Positions 42,651 through 53,327 of a stretch of 64,000 nt of DNA are shown here, in pieces; within the stretch, counting starts at the first letter, position 1; each line of letters starts with the position of its first letter. Origin of the DNA: Legionella jordanis (lineage in GTDB: Bacteria > Pseudomonadota > Gammaproteobacteria > Legionellales > Legionellaceae); the NCBI RefSeq assembly GCF_900637635.1, contig NZ_LR134383.1, forward strand, positions 578,501-642,500. Reading direction: 5' to 3'. Made by a program: the position numbers and the translations under genes. The notes under the pieces were generated by a model, which was given only the letters and a program-made list of their open reading frames with translations, ran no database searches and was not told the origin of the DNA.

Positions 42651-43784
42651 ATGTTCAATAAACCAGCAATTTTAGTTCTCTCGGATGGAACTGTTTTTGA
42701 AGGCATATCGGTTGGCGCTAATGGCGACTGTGTGGGAGAGCTGGTTTTTAACACCGCCATGACCGGTTATCAAGAAATGCTCACTGATCCCTCCTATGCC
42801 AAACAGATTATCACCTTAACTACTGCTCACGTCGGCAATACAGGTTGTAATCCTGAAGACATGGAGTCCTCCAGGGTTTGGGCTGCAGGCCTTGTAATGA
42901 GGGAGTGTTCCTTTCATGCAAGTAACTACCGCGCACAAATGTCTTTGCCTGAATGGCTAAAGAAGCAGTCGGTGGTTGCTATTGCCGGCATTGACACCCG
43001 CAGATTAACCATCAAATTACGTGAGCAGGGCGCTTTAGGGGCCTGCATTAGCACTCACGTAAACCGACCAGAAGAAGCCCTGGCCAAGGCTAAGACCTTT
43101 GCTGGACTGGAAGGACTGGATTTGGCTTGTGAGGTTTCAAGACAAACTATAGAACGCTGGCATGAGGGTTGTGGCAGTTGGGGCGCTGGTTCTAAACCCA
43201 ATCAGTTTCACGTGGTGGCTTATGACTATGGCATTAAACACAACATCTTACGCATTTTATATGACAAGGGTTGCTACATCACCATTGTTCCTGCAAAAAC
43301 TTCGGCAGAAGAGGTAATGGCACTTAATCCAGATGGGGTGTTTTTATCGAATGGTCCAGGGGATCCGCTTGCTTGCGATTACGCCATCGAAGCCACTCGT
43401 CAATTTCTCGAAATAGGCATCCCTATTTTCGGCATTTGCCTGGGTTTTCAAATTTTGGCTTTAGCTTGTGGTGCAAAATCAGTTAAGATGAAATTCGGTC
43501 ACCATGGGGCCAATCATCCAGTGGTGGAAACCACAGGAAAGAAACGGGTTTTCATCAGCAGCCAAAATCATGGATTTACCATTGAAGAATCGTCCTTGCC
43601 GGATACTTTGGAGGTTACGCATCGTTCATCATTCGATCAGAGCTTGCAAGGAATCCGTCATACAGAAAAACCGGCCATAGCCTTCCAGGGTCATCCGGAA
43701 GCGAGCCCAGGACCACATGATATCGAACCCATTTTTGAGCAATTTATTGCTTTAATGAAATCTAATCAATTAAAGAGGACATGA
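42651..43784 (+). CDS. carA: Carbamoyl-phosphate synthase small subunit
   Basis: The 377-residue glutaminase subunit that supplies ammonia to CarB for carbamoyl phosphate, used in arginine and pyrimidine synthesis. The class I amidotransferase domain has Cys263 in FGICLGFQ, the HHGANHPV loop and the HPEASPG box with catalytic His and Glu. The N-terminal domain begins with the usual LSDGTVFEG and NTAMTGYQE. The large-subunit gene carB is not next to it: metK overlaps the end of carA by four bases. Confidence 0.97.
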   Translation: MFNKPAILVLSDGTVFEGISVGANGDCVGELVFNTAMTGYQEMLTDPSYAKQIITLTTAHVGNTGCNPEDMESSRVWAAGLVMRECSFHASNYRAQMSLPEWLKKQSVVAIAGIDTRRLTIKLREQGALGACISTHVNRPEEALAKAKTFAGLEGLDLACEVSRQTIERWHEGCGSWGAGSKPNQFHVVAYDYGIKHNILRILYDKGCYITIVPAKTSAEEVMALNPDGVFLSNGPGDPLACDYAIEATRQFLEIGIPIFGICLGFQILALACGAKSVKMKFGHHGANHPVVETTGKKRVFISSQNHGFTIEESSLPDTLEVTHRSSFDQSLQGIRHTEKPAIAFQGHPEASPGPHDIEPIFEQFIALMKSNQLKRT

Positions 43785-44935
43785 GTGTGAGTGATTTTCA
43801 CGTCTTTACATCGGAGTCAGTTGCAGAAGGACACCCAGATAAGATAGCTGATCAAATTTCAGATGCAATTTTAGATGCAATTTTAGCGAAGGATGCCAAA
43901 GCCCGCGTTGCCTGCGAAACGTTTGTTAAAACAGGTATGGTTCTTGTGGGCGGCGAAATAACCACCACGGCTTGGGTTGATGTGGAGGAAATAGTCCGGG
44001 ATGTGATTAAGGACATTGGTTACAACAGCTCCGAGATGGGCTTTGACTATGCTTCATGTGCCGTTCTAAGCGCCATCGGTAAACAATCCCCTGATATTGC
44101 GCAGGGTGTTGACAATGCTGAAAGGAAACTTTTGGGTGCAGGGGATCAAGGTTTGATGTTTGGCTATGCCTCTCGTGAAACGGATGTCTACATGCCTGCC
44201 CCGATTGCTTATTCACATCGTTTAATGGAGAAGCAGGCTTCTTTGCGAAAGGAAGGCAAATTGCCCTGGCTCAGACCGGATGCAAAATGTCAGCTGACTT
44301 TCAAATATGAAAACGGCAAACCAGTCGCCATTGACACCGTTGTGTTTTCTACCCAACACAGCCCTGAAATCCAGCACAAAGACATCATCGAAGCAGTTCG
44401 CGAAGAAATTATAAAAACGGTACTGCCGCAAGAATGGCTTTCAACCCACACCCGTTATTACATTAATCCAACAGGTCGCTTCGTCATTGGTGGACCTCTT
44501 GGTGATTGCGGCCTGACTGGTCGAAAAATCATCGTCGATACCTACGGCGGGATGGCTCGTCATGGGGGCGGCTGCTTCTCTGGCAAGGATCCCTCCAAAG
44601 TTGACCGTTCCGGTGCTTACGCTGCGCGACATGTTGCTAAAAATATAGTGGCTGCAGGGATCGCTGATAAATGTGAAATACAAGTTTCTTATGCCATTGG
44701 TGTGGCTGAGCCAACTTCAATCAGCATTGATACTTTTAACACAGGCCGTCTTCCAGATGCAGAGATTATTGATTTAATTAATACTCATTTCGATTTAACT
44801 CCACAGGGCATTATTGACCATCATCAATTACTTCGTCCTATTTACCGGCAAACTGCAAGTTACGGCCACTATGGACGTGAGAATTTCCCTTGGGAGCGTC
44901 TGGATAAAGTAGAGGCCCTCTCTAAAGCCCTATAA
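43781..44935 (+). CDS. metK: S-adenosylmethionine synthetase
   Basis: A 384-residue enzyme making S-adenosylmethionine from ATP and methionine. Signatures: [50 protein letters not shown] and [19 protein letters not shown]. The start overlaps carA (ATGA), and ahcY follows 21 bases later, so the methyl cycle genes are likely co-transcribed. Confidence 0.98.
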   Translation: MSVSDFHVFTSESVAEGHPDKIADQISDAILDAILAKDAKARVACETFVKTGMVLVGGEITTTAWVDVEEIVRDVIKDIGYNSSEMGFDYASCAVLSAIGKQSPDIAQGVDNAERKLLGAGDQGLMFGYASRETDVYMPAPIAYSHRLMEKQASLRKEGKLPWLRPDAKCQLTFKYENGKPVAIDTVVFSTQHSPEIQHKDIIEAVREEIIKTVLPQEWLSTHTRYYINPTGRFVIGGPLGDCGLTGRKIIVDTYGGMARHGGGCFSGKDPSKVDRSGAYAARHVAKNIVAAGIADKCEIQVSYAIGVAEPTSISIDTFNTGRLPDAEIIDLINTHFDLTPQGIIDHHQLLRPIYRQTASYGHYGRENFPWERLDKVEALSKAL

Positions 44936-44956
44936 TAAATATTGTGAGTATAAGAT

Positions 44957-46279
44957 ATGAAACATGTGGATATGGCCTTAAAACAAAATCTTCAAAATGA
45001 TTACAAGGTGGCGGATCTTTCTTTAGCTGCCTGGGGACGAAAAGAGATTGCTATTGCCGAAACGGAAATGCCAGGTTTAATGGCACTACGTGAAGAGTTC
45101 GGCAACAGTAAGCCTTTAAAAGGTGCGAGAATTGCAGGTTGCCTGCATATGACCATCCAAACTGCAGTTTTGATTGAAACCCTACAGGCTTTAGGTGCTG
45201 AAGTACGTTGGTCTTCTTGTAATATCTTTTCGACCCAAGATCATGCTGCGGCGGCGATAGCTGCGAAGGGAATTCCTGTTTTTGCCTGGAAAGGTGAAAC
45301 CGAAGAGGAATATTGGTGGTGCGTTGAACAGACCATCCATGGGCCTAATGGTTGGACCCCTAATCTTCTCCTGGATGACGGAGGGGATTTAACCCAACTC
45401 ATTCATCAAAAATATCCGGAATTGTTTTTGGAGATAAAAGGAGTTTCTGAAGAAACGACCACAGGCGTAGCCAGACTTTATGAAATGGCCAAAAAAGGCG
45501 AGTTAAAAATCCCTGCCATTAATGTTAACGACTCCGTGACCAAGTCGAAATTTGATAATCTTTACGGTTGCCGGGAATCTCTTTTAGACGGTTTAAAACG
45601 TGCAACGGACGTAATGGTTGCAGGTAAAGTGGCACTGATCCTAGGCTATGGTGACGTTGGTAAAGGTTGTGCTCAGGCTCTAAGAGGGCAAGGGGCCACT
45701 GTTTGGATCAGTGAAATTGACCCTATTTGCGCTTTGCAAGCTGCTATGGAAGGTTATCGAGTTGTCACCCTTGATGATGTTGCTGAACAAGTGGATATTC
45801 TCGTGACCGCTACGGGTAACTATCATGTGGTTACTCATGATCATATGGTTCGCATGCGCAACCAAGCCATTTTGTGCAATATCGGCCATTTTGATTCCGA
45901 AATTGATATTCAAAGTCTGCGGCAATACGAATGGGAGAATATCAAGCCTCAGGTGGATCATGTCATTTTTCCTAATGGCAAACGCATCATTATTCTTGCT
46001 GAAGGCCGGCTCGTTAACCTAGGCTGTGCCACAGGCCATCCCAGCTTCGTGATGTCCTCATCGTTTACCAATCAGGTGCTGGCACAAATTGAATTGTTTC
46101 AGAATGCTGAACAATACGAGCAGCAAGTTTATGTCCTCCCCAAACATCTTGATGAAAAAGTCGCTCGCCTGCATTTAGCAAGAATAGGCGCTAAATTAAC
46201 TCGCCTGAGTCAAGAGCAGGCAGATTACATCGGTGTGTCAGTTGATGGTCCTTACAAGCCATCTCATTATCGTTATTGA
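44957..46279 (+). CDS. ahcY: Adenosylhomocysteinase
   Basis: A 440-residue NAD-dependent hydrolase that splits S-adenosylhomocysteine to adenosine and homocysteine, removing the inhibitory by-product of methylation. Motifs: [47 protein letters not shown] (NAD site) and the C-terminal [10 protein letters not shown] with the conserved Lys and Tyr. It directly follows metK, as expected for methyl-cycle genes. A second in-frame ATG at 44972 is an alternative start. Confidence 0.98.
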   Translation: MKHVDMALKQNLQNDYKVADLSLAAWGRKEIAIAETEMPGLMALREEFGNSKPLKGARIAGCLHMTIQTAVLIETLQALGAEVRWSSCNIFSTQDHAAAAIAAKGIPVFAWKGETEEEYWWCVEQTIHGPNGWTPNLLLDDGGDLTQLIHQKYPELFLEIKGVSEETTTGVARLYEMAKKGELKIPAINVNDSVTKSKFDNLYGCRESLLDGLKRATDVMVAGKVALILGYGDVGKGCAQALRGQGATVWISEIDPICALQAAMEGYRVVTLDDVAEQVDILVTATGNYHVVTHDHMVRMRNQAILCNIGHFDSEIDIQSLRQYEWENIKPQVDHVIFPNGKRIIILAEGRLVNLGCATGHPSFVMSSSFTNQVLAQIELFQNAEQYEQQVYVLPKHLDEKVARLHLARIGAKLTRLSQEQADYIGVSVDGPYKPSHYRY

Positions 46280-46302
46280 TTGCTTAATTGCTGTTAAAAT
46301 GC

Positions 46303-46320
46303 GTGCCGCTATTGCGGCAC
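46303..46320. terminator. Strong hairpin after ahcY
   Basis: GTGCCGC (46303-46309), a TATT loop, GCGGCAC (46314-46320): a perfect 7-bp GC-rich stem 24 bases after the ahcY stop. The plus strand lacks a T tract, while the minus strand has ATTTTAAC after it, so it could serve the opposite strand; in either case it lies between convergent genes. Confidence 0.5.
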
Positions 46321-46535
46321 AATCATGTTGAATTAGGATTAAGGGACTGGCATAGCCGCTTTGATTTAATTATCGTGCAAGCGTATCGGCAAGAGTATAT
46401 TGCGGCAGGGAATGATCATTTTTACACAAGGAATAAACTGCACGAGCAAATGAAACCAAACACCGTTCGGCCTCACCATGTTACCCAACAAGGCAAACCC
46501 AATTGGATTAGGGGCTATTAAAAACACCTGAATAT
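46321..46535. other. Intergenic region after ahcY
   Basis: 215 bases with a 77-codon open frame (46288-46521) that has no ribosome binding site or recognised homology and that I do not call as a gene. No repeat or promoter noticed. Confidence 0.3.
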
Positions 46536-47381
46536 TCAATCCCAAAAAATAGAAAGCAAATCATCATTGTTTTGCTGTTCAGTCTTGTTTGTGTTAGTGG
46601 GTGGAGGAAAGGTTATCGCTGGAGCGGGATTCTTTAAAGCCTCGTCCAAGCTGATGAATTGATAACCTTTATCTTTATACATCTTGAGAATATCACCCAA
46701 CAAATAGCTATTCAGAATGTTGGCATGAATCAATAATATTTGTTTAACCGGTTTCCCTTTTGCTCTTTGCTCTGCACGCAAAGTTTGCTTCCAAATAAAG
46801 GCCAAATATTCTCCTTTAACACGTTGGATGTATTGTTCCCGTTGACGGTATGGCACCTTGTAAAGACGTTCATTAAATCTGAAATCCAAACTGTCGACAG
46901 TCACAGGCGCAACAACGTAGTGGTGATCATGGAGGTAATCCAAAACTTTTTGTTTTTTATCCTTATTCCCCTCAGCTAAATAGGGATAACGAAAATACTT
47001 TGGCTCAGTAAGTACATTGGCCAATTTTTTATCAGCGCGGTCTATATCGGCAATGTATTTGTCGGCTGACATTTGATTTAAATTGTAATGCGAGTAAGTA
47101 TGATTACCTAATCTGAAACCAGCCTTGCGGAATTCCTCAAGGAACTCCATTTGACCTGGGGCTATGGCCCCGCCGATTACGAATCCGGTTGCAGGGACAT
47201 TGTACTCAGAGAGAGCTTGGATAATTTTCCCAAAGCGTTCTGTTGCCCTTTGCTTATTACCCGGAGTATTCATTTTGGCAGCCACGAGAGGCAGGTCATC
47301 GATGGTAATGGCAATTTCTTTGGTTTGAGATAAACACAGGCTTGATGCTAAAAAAAGCGTGATGAAAATTAAATGGCGCAT
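46536..47381 (-). CDS. Secreted polysaccharide deacetylase (NodB fold)
   Basis: A 281-residue protein with a signal peptide (residues 1-18, LIFITLFLASSLCLSQ) and a NodB-homology domain: ITIDDLPL (metal-binding DD), NHTYSHYNLN (HxxxH), FRYPYLAEG and HANILNSYL near the C-terminus. Carbohydrate esterase family 4 enzymes deacetylate peptidoglycan, chitin or other polysaccharides. The C-terminus is Pro/Thr/Asn-rich. Export is expected; whether it acts on its own cell wall or on host glycans is unknown. Confidence 0.85.
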   Translation of the reverse strand: MRHLIFITLFLASSLCLSQTKEIAITIDDLPLVAAKMNTPGNKQRATERFGKIIQALSEYNVPATGFVIGGAIAPGQMEFLEEFRKAGFRLGNHTYSHYNLNQMSADKYIADIDRADKKLANVLTEPKYFRYPYLAEGNKDKKQKVLDYLHDHHYVVAPVTVDSLDFRFNERLYKVPYRQREQYIQRVKGEYLAFIWKQTLRAEQRAKGKPVKQILLIHANILNSYLLGDILKMYKDKGYQFISLDEALKNPAPAITFPPPTNTNKTEQQNNDDLLSIFWD

Positions 47382-47585
47382 AGACGATCCTTATCCAGTT
47401 GAGGCCAACCATTATGATTTGCAAAAGCAATGCCAACTCGAATAGAAGTGCTTAGATGCAAGAAGTAATACTCAAAATATCTTGTGAAATGGGTAATTGC
47501 AATTTTTATAAAAAAATATTTCTCTAAGATTTAGTTAAGAGTAACAGCTTATAATGATTTGAAAAGGTTTTATGCATTACTGTAT
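47382..47585. other. Divergent promoter region of the deacetylase and ankyrin genes
   Basis: 204 AT-rich bases between divergent genes; no clear promoter pair or repeat could be placed. Confidence 0.3.
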
Positions 47586-48527
47586 ATGAAGCAAATAATG
47601 GATGCACACAAAATTCCGGCTGGAATTATAGAACTGTATCAGCTGATTGCGTTTAGTCATGATTTTGACATGAACTCAGTTAAACGCATTATCTCCAGCT
47701 CAAATTTCAGTCTCTTTTTAAATTCTCAAAATCAGGAGCAACCCTTCGCTGAAAAGGAGTTTTCAGCTTATCACGAGCATTGTTTTGAAACGCCTCTTTT
47801 AGCCATTTGTCATATAGCCAGTCAACATCATCACCGCATTTCAGATGGAGATTTAGCAGAAATTATCGCCCATTTATTGGCACTCCACGCCAATCCCAAC
47901 GTGAGCGATGCCGAAGGAAACACCCCCATTTTATTATTAGCCTCCTCTGATCCTGAAAGGCAGCATCTAACGGCCAGTATTGAACTCCTTATGAAAGCTG
48001 GCGCTGAGATAAATGCCACTAATTTCGAAAATAAAAGTGCATTGCATTTGGCCTTTGCAAGAATGAATTTTTCTTTGGCCACAAGGTTATATTATGATCT
48101 AGGTGCAAAGGTGATGTTTGATCAAAACAACAACTGTTTTTTGCATGAATGCGAAGAACATGGAATCGATGAGTTATTGGAACATATTGACGAATTGGTC
48201 AGGCATCTTAAACTGCATCATCTAATATCAAACTTTCCTGAAGAAAAAGACGAGATCTATGCTTTTCTTTTGAGAGATTCAAGTGGACAAGAAGTCATCT
48301 CAGTGTGCCAACAACAATTGATGCCTATAACGCCGCGAGCTCTTTGCTACTGCCTGGATAAAATAGCAAATGAAGCTGTAGCTAGTGCACTGTTTAATAA
48401 TTTGCAAAAAAGGTTATACGGAATCTATTCATGGAGTGCCGCTTTGAGTCACTTTGGTTTTTTCCCATCCATTTCGCCAGATATGGATATAGGCAGAGAC
48501 CATGATTTTCGTAATCAGCGGCTGTGA
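47586..48527 (+). CDS. Ankyrin-repeat protein, candidate effector
   Basis: About 313 residues from ATG 47586 (ATG 47598 is an alternative; the open frame also extends to a TTG at 47559). Two to three ankyrin repeats lie in the middle, with NPNVSDAEGNTPILLLAS, GAEINATNFENKSALHLAFA and a third degenerate copy from GAKVMFDQNNNCFLHE. Ankyrin repeats are protein-binding modules and are frequent in Legionella Dot/Icm effectors. The flanks are unrecognised and there is no signal peptide. Effector status is inferred from the fold and the neighbourhood. Confidence 0.7.
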   Translation: MKQIMDAHKIPAGIIELYQLIAFSHDFDMNSVKRIISSSNFSLFLNSQNQEQPFAEKEFSAYHEHCFETPLLAICHIASQHHHRISDGDLAEIIAHLLALHANPNVSDAEGNTPILLLASSDPERQHLTASIELLMKAGAEINATNFENKSALHLAFARMNFSLATRLYYDLGAKVMFDQNNNCFLHECEEHGIDELLEHIDELVRHLKLHHLISNFPEEKDEIYAFLLRDSSGQEVISVCQQQLMPITPRALCYCLDKIANEAVASALFNNLQKRLYGIYSWSAALSHFGFFPSISPDMDIGRDHDFRNQRL

Positions 48528-48541
48528 GGAGCCAATTAAAC

Positions 48542-48598
48542 AGCTGGCGCTTAGCTGCCAGCTAAAAACGGTTTATATGGGCATCCTAAACTGCCCAT
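48542..48598. terminator. Tandem hairpins between convergent ankyrin and RND genes
   Basis: First: AGCTGGC (48542-48548) with GCCAGCT (48557-48563). Second: ATGGGCA (48577-48583) with TGCCCAT (48592-48598). Both have perfect 7-bp stems and 8-base loops. There is an A run after the first on the plus strand, so it would act as a terminator mainly for the minus strand. No further T tracts. Confidence 0.4.
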
Positions 48599-48658
48599 CA
48601 ACGAACATCAAAATACCAGACAATGCGAGCCCATGGGTCATGTTCTCAATAAAACCAG

Positions 48659-51600
48659 TTAATGAACCATTACAGCGGATTTGCTGTCCTCAGCAGGAGG
48701 TTGCGTTTGCGCTGGTTTAAGAGCGGTTGCTTCTCGCCGGGATATCACTAAATAAGCAAAAGGAACGATATAAAGGGAGAATAAACTGCCAATAAGCATC
48801 CCGCCCACTATGACAATGCTTAATTGCTGGCGGCTCTCACTGCCGGGGCCTGAAGCAATCATAAGAGGAAATGCGCCTAAAATCATTGCCAAGGTGGTCA
48901 TAAGAATGGGGCGGAGGCGAATATGGGCGGCCTCAACTACAGCAGACAATTTATCTATACCCCTTTCAATTCGTTTATTGGCAAATTCAGTAATCATAAT
49001 ACCGTGTTTACTCACCAAACCAATCAAAGTAACAATGCCTATGTTGCTATAAAGAGATAAGGTTTCTCCGGCTATGTATAAACTTAGTAAAGCACCGACA
49101 ATGCTAAGCGGGACGCTGAGAAGGACAATTAGGGGATCAATAAAGCTTTCAAATTGAGCGGCTAGCACCAGATATATGAACAGCAATGCCAGCAAAAAGG
49201 CATAGACGCTGCTTCCTGCAGACTCAAGATAATCTTTTACCGCTCCAGTAAAACGGTACTGAATGTCGTCAGGAAGTTTTTCCTGGAGCAGGCTATTAAC
49301 GTCTTTGATGACCTCATTTAAATGGGCATCAGGAGTCAGATCGGCGCTAATGCTGGCGCTTCGCATTCGATTCAAATGAGGCAGACTGTCTGGCCCAATG
49401 CCGTTATGGATCCTTATTAAGGTAGACAAAGGAATCATTCTGCCTCGTTTGCTTTGCACATAAAGTTTATTTAAAACAGCTATGTCATGCCGTTCCGATT
49501 GTTGCACCTGAAGAATGACCTTATAGGCTTGTCCTTCGAAGGTGAAGTTCACTGGATTACTCCCTCCAAGCATGGTGGAGAGCAGCTCGGCAACATCAGC
49601 TAAATTGACATCTAAATCCGCAGCAAGTTGGCGATTAATTTCAATTTCAATTTGCTCGCTGTCTAGAGCAAGACTGTTTTTAATATGTCTTAATTTGGGG
49701 TAATCGTCCAATAGCTTGACTACTTCGTTGCTGATTTCATTAAGCCTTAGGTAAGAAGTATTACCCAAAAGAGCTAAAGTGAATTGACTGTTCGCAGTTC
49801 GCTGCCCCAAAGGATTAGGACTTAAGGGATAAGCATTGACGCCTGTCAGTTTTTGCATTTTGCGGCTTAACTGATCACTGATTTCTTTTTGCTTGCGCCG
49901 GCGCTCCGACCATGGTTTTAATTTTAAAAGGGTAAAGGCCGAAGCCGGTTTGACTGAAACAAGATAATTCGATTTTTCAGGAACTTTTTCATAAATGGCT
50001 TCAAGTTCATGCGTGTATTGATCTGTATATTGAAGACTGGCATTGGTTGGGGAAGACAACGAACCAATGATGTAGCCTTGGTCTTCAAGTGGTGCTAATT
50101 CGGCACCTAATTGGCTATAGCAAAAAAAGCCAATGAGACAAGCAGTTAATAATGTAAATGCCAGCAGTAAAGGATGTTTGAGGGTGATGGTTAAACTGCG
50201 CTGATACACGCCGGCCAATTGTTCAAATCGTTGGTTTAGCCATTGGCTATATCGCCCTTCATTATTGTTTAATAATTTGGCGCACATCATCGGAGAAAGA
50301 CTGAGCGCCACCAGACCCGAAATAAGGACGCAAAGTGCTAGGGTAGTGCCAAATTGAAAAAACAATTTACCGGTAAAGCCGGATACAAATCCCATTGGAG
50401 CATACACCGCGGCCAGAGTAATGGTCATGGCTAGAACGACAAAGACAATTTCCCGGCTGCCCTTTAAGGCGGCATCCATTGGACTTAAGCCATTTTGCAT
50501 GTGTCTGTGACAATTCTCGAGAACGACAATGGCATCGTCAACGACTAAACCAATGGCTAAAACCATAGCCAATAAGGTAATGATGTTTAATTCAAAGCCT
50601 AATAAATACATGGGCCAGCAGAGTGCAATAAGACAGATTGGAATGGTGATAATGGGAATGATGGCGGCACGAAGACTGCCTAAAAATAAAAAAACAACAA
50701 GGCCAACAAAAACCATCGCTTCAAAAAAGCTTTTGTAAACTTCTGAAATGGATTGCTCAATAAAGGTGGTGGAGTCAAATATTACCTGGATATTGAAATG
50801 GGGGGGCAAGCTCGATTTGAGCCCCGCCAAAGCCTGCTTAATTTCAACGGCAACTTCCATCGGATTGGCTGTGGATTGCGCCAGTATGGCTAAGCCAACT
50901 GCAGGCTTGCCATTAATTCTTAATAAATTATCTTCCGTTTCGCTGCCAACGTTGACCTTGGCCACATCACCTAAATGTATTATCTGGTTGTGCTGTTGGG
51001 CAATGACTAAATGGGCAAAATGCTTGGCATCTTGTAAGCGTGCACGGGTTACAACCGTATAAAAGCGATTGCTGCTTTTAATCTGTCCACTAGGGACATC
51101 AATATTTTGTTGGGACAAAGCACGTTTAACTTGCGCAACGGTTACCTGATAGGCCGCCATTTTAATGGGATCGAGTGCAATTTTAACGGCATAATTTCGC
51201 CCTCCGTGATCAACAACTTCGCCAACTCCTTTTATTTCTTGCAGCACAGGTTTAATAAAACGATTGACGTAATCGGTTATTTCGAGAGCCGTTTTGCTTT
51301 CATCATGAAAGCCCAATACCATGATTGGATTGGCTTCAGCATCGTTCTTGCTGACTATCGGTGGACGAATACCAACGGGTAACTTGTTTTGAATGGTGGA
51401 TAGTTTGTTGCGAATATCGCTTATTATTTCATTGATATCGACCGAAAGCTGGAAATCAATATTAACGCGACTTTTACCAAGCATACTAATTGAGCGAATG
51501 GAATCAATGCCGGCCACCCCAGAAAGTACGTTTTCAATTGGAATGGTAATTTCTTTTTCAACCAGCTCGGGGTTTGCGCCATCGTAATCGGTGGCAATAT

Positions 51601-51736
51601 GAACAATGGGCTTATCGATATTGGGTAGATGTCTGACGACCAGTTTATGGTAATGGAGAAAACCGATAATGACTAAAAGTAATGATAAAACAATCGTGAA
51701 AACAGGGCGTTTTATACAATGTTCCGAATAGATCAC
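48659..51736 (-). CDS. RND-family efflux transporter, inner-membrane pump
   Basis: A 1025-residue AcrB/MexF-like proton-driven pump with 12 membrane segments and two large periplasmic loops. The proton-relay aspartates are in VVDDAIVVLENCHRHM (TM4), the N-terminal motif RPVFTIVLSLLLVI and the conserved VVDHGGRNYAVKI in the first loop are typical. It follows the adaptor gene by nine bases on the same strand and needs an outer-membrane TolC-like channel encoded elsewhere. It probably exports hydrophobic compounds; specificity cannot be read. Confidence 0.93.
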   Translation of the reverse strand: MIYSEHCIKRPVFTIVLSLLLVIIGFLHYHKLVVRHLPNIDKPIVHIATDYDGANPELVEKEITIPIENVLSGVAGIDSIRSISMLGKSRVNIDFQLSVDINEIISDIRNKLSTIQNKLPVGIRPPIVSKNDAEANPIMVLGFHDESKTALEITDYVNRFIKPVLQEIKGVGEVVDHGGRNYAVKIALDPIKMAAYQVTVAQVKRALSQQNIDVPSGQIKSSNRFYTVVTRARLQDAKHFAHLVIAQQHNQIIHLGDVAKVNVGSETEDNLLRINGKPAVGLAILAQSTANPMEVAVEIKQALAGLKSSLPPHFNIQVIFDSTTFIEQSISEVYKSFFEAMVFVGLVVFLFLGSLRAAIIPIITIPICLIALCWPMYLLGFELNIITLLAMVLAIGLVVDDAIVVLENCHRHMQNGLSPMDAALKGSREIVFVVLAMTITLAAVYAPMGFVSGFTGKLFFQFGTTLALCVLISGLVALSLSPMMCAKLLNNNEGRYSQWLNQRFEQLAGVYQRSLTITLKHPLLLAFTLLTACLIGFFCYSQLGAELAPLEDQGYIIGSLSSPTNASLQYTDQYTHELEAIYEKVPEKSNYLVSVKPASAFTLLKLKPWSERRRKQKEISDQLSRKMQKLTGVNAYPLSPNPLGQRTANSQFTLALLGNTSYLRLNEISNEVVKLLDDYPKLRHIKNSLALDSEQIEIEINRQLAADLDVNLADVAELLSTMLGGSNPVNFTFEGQAYKVILQVQQSERHDIAVLNKLYVQSKRGRMIPLSTLIRIHNGIGPDSLPHLNRMRSASISADLTPDAHLNEVIKDVNSLLQEKLPDDIQYRFTGAVKDYLESAGSSVYAFLLALLFIYLVLAAQFESFIDPLIVLLSVPLSIVGALLSLYIAGETLSLYSNIGIVTLIGLVSKHGIMITEFANKRIERGIDKLSAVVEAAHIRLRPILMTTLAMILGAFPLMIASGPGSESRQQLSIVIVGGMLIGSLFSLYIVPFAYLVISRREATALKPAQTQPPAEDSKSAVMVH

Positions 51737-51745
51737 AGCGTTTCC

Positions 51746-52801
51746 CTATCCTCGATGAATGTCCACAACACGACTTCCTTCACGAAGTTTGTGTTGTCCT
51801 CGAACAATGATGACATCATTGGCTTTTAAGCCGGAGCATATTTCAGTCATAGCCTGATGGTGAGCTCCGGTTTTTACTCGAACTGCTACAGCCTTATCAT
51901 TGCGAACTACAAATATTTTTTGGCCATTGATGGTGGGAATCAAGCTTTCTTCAGGTACTAAAAGCCGTTTGGTTTTTTCAGCAAATTCATGGCTCACCCG
52001 GACAAACAATCCTGCTGATAATAAATTTTCGGGATTGTCTATCAATGCTTCCACAGCAATTGTGCGGGTTGCCTTATCCACAGCAGGGTCTATGTAATTA
52101 ACGATGCCCTTATAGACTTTATTGGGGAATACATCCGATTCTACAATCACTTGTTGTCCTTCTTGCAAACGGGGGAGGTAGCGTTCAGGCAGTGTATACT
52201 CAACTCGCAATTTTTGGTTGGCAATCAGCTTAACCAGCGGTTGCCCCACTTTGACATATTGTCCTACGCTGACCTGTCTTGAACCTAATGTACCGGAAAA
52301 GGGGGCTCGTAGGCTCAATTTTTCAAGTTGCGCCTGCTTGGCTTTCATCGTATTTTGTTTTTCTCGCAAATTGGCCAGAGCTTGGTCCAAAGCTTGATCG
52401 GAAGCGAGCTTTCTCTTAGCCAATTCAAGGGTGCGTTGATAACTGGTTTCGCTTAAAACCAAATTGGACTTGGCACTGGCCAGTTCACTTTTTAAAACTG
52501 TATCGTCCAGTTGAATCAGTAGAGTTCCCTTTTTTACATAAGCTCCAGGTTTGAAATAAATAGCAGAAATCTGCCCGGATAGCTCCGAACTAATGTCAAT
52601 GCTGTCGGTGCTGGCCAAACTGCCTATCGTCTCAAACTCTTCTGCAAGAACCCTTTGGGTTACACGAGCTGTTTCAACGGTAATCGCCTTTGGCCCAGTT
52701 GTTCTCTGAGATTTTTTAGGGGGTGAAACGAAAATTAAAGCAAGCCCTGAAAAGGTCAGAATTGCAATGATTAACAAAATGGCCAAAGAACGAGATTTCA
52801 T
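51746..52801 (-). CDS. RND efflux adaptor (membrane fusion protein)
   Basis: A 351-residue periplasmic adaptor: one N-terminal transmembrane anchor (~7-25), barrel-sandwich (lipoyl) halves around IYFKPGAYVKKGTLLIQLDD and LRAPFSGTLGSRQVSVGQYV, an alpha-helical hairpin between them, and beta-barrel and membrane-proximal regions ending VRGQHKLREGSRV. It bridges the RND pump to the outer-membrane channel. It heads the two-gene operon with the pump. Confidence 0.93.
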   Translation of the reverse strand: MKSRSLAILLIIAILTFSGLALIFVSPPKKSQRTTGPKAITVETARVTQRVLAEEFETIGSLASTDSIDISSELSGQISAIYFKPGAYVKKGTLLIQLDDTVLKSELASAKSNLVLSETSYQRTLELAKRKLASDQALDQALANLREKQNTMKAKQAQLEKLSLRAPFSGTLGSRQVSVGQYVKVGQPLVKLIANQKLRVEYTLPERYLPRLQEGQQVIVESDVFPNKVYKGIVNYIDPAVDKATRTIAVEALIDNPENLLSAGLFVRVSHEFAEKTKRLLVPEESLIPTINGQKIFVVRNDKAVAVRVKTGAHHQAMTEICSGLKANDVIIVRGQHKLREGSRVVDIHRG

Positions 52802-52964
52802 TAAATGGCACCAAAGAAGAATTGAACGATGATTATAGAAAGAATTTTCAGATCATTCAAAAATGATTGAAAAATTTGCAGTGTTTTCTTTGGCCTAACC
52901 GATAAAAGCATTTGATATATGTGGAAACTCATTATTGTTAATTGATTTGGGTTACCACAATTGA

Positions 52965-52987
52965 ATTCCGCGGGAGAACCGCGGAAT
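52965..52987. terminator. GC-rich perfect hairpin
   Basis: ATTCCGCGG (52965-52973), 5-base loop, CCGCGGAAT (52979-52987): nine perfect base pairs. It lies 28 bases past the stop of the minus-strand small gene and upstream of the RND operon, so it may be that gene's terminator, although there is no clear T tract. Confidence 0.5.
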
Positions 52988-53014
52988 AAGAGGTTACGTA
53001 AGAGATGAACAGGT

Positions 53015-53308
53015 TTACTCTTGATCTTTTTTTAACCAATCTGAAAGTACTTCAATAACTTTACGAGCCTGTTCGTCACTCGAAATGTTAAATTTTGATT
53101 TCATCCAATATTGATTGTTTCGCTTTTGATAACGGCGAATGGAATATTTAACAGGGCCAAATTCCTGCTTGGCATTGTCCCAATCCTGATAACGAAACAT
53201 GATGGTGGTCCAAGCTCCTTTGGACAAAACATGCTTATCCAATTCTTTCGTTGTTTCGCTGCCATTTTCACTATAGGCAATTGTTAACTCATCAATGGTT
53301 TCGCTCAT
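53015..53308 (-). CDS. Small hypothetical protein
   Basis: A 97-residue protein from ATG 53308. Soluble, charged and Trp/Tyr-rich (KHVLSKGAWTTIMFRYQDWD, KYSIRRYQKRNNQYWMKSK), ending in an amphipathic helix (DEQARKVIEVLSDWLKK). I do not recognise its family. It starts 19 bases after the end of the DUF2845 gene and may share its transcript. Confidence 0.7.
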   Translation of the reverse strand: MSETIDELTIAYSENGSETTKELDKHVLSKGAWTTIMFRYQDWDNAKQEFGPVKYSIRRYQKRNNQYWMKSKFNISSDEQARKVIEVLSDWLKKDQE

Positions 53309-53327
53309 GATGTATACCGCATTGAAA

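Noticed and set aside
43700-43790. SAM- or SAH-responsive riboswitch before metK/ahcY
   Set aside because: metK overlaps carA by four bases and only 21 bases separate metK and ahcY, leaving no room for such an element.
46288-46521. 77-codon frame after ahcY
   Set aside because: Starts before the GC-rich hairpin, no ribosome binding site and no recognisable family; could be a remnant but unsupported.
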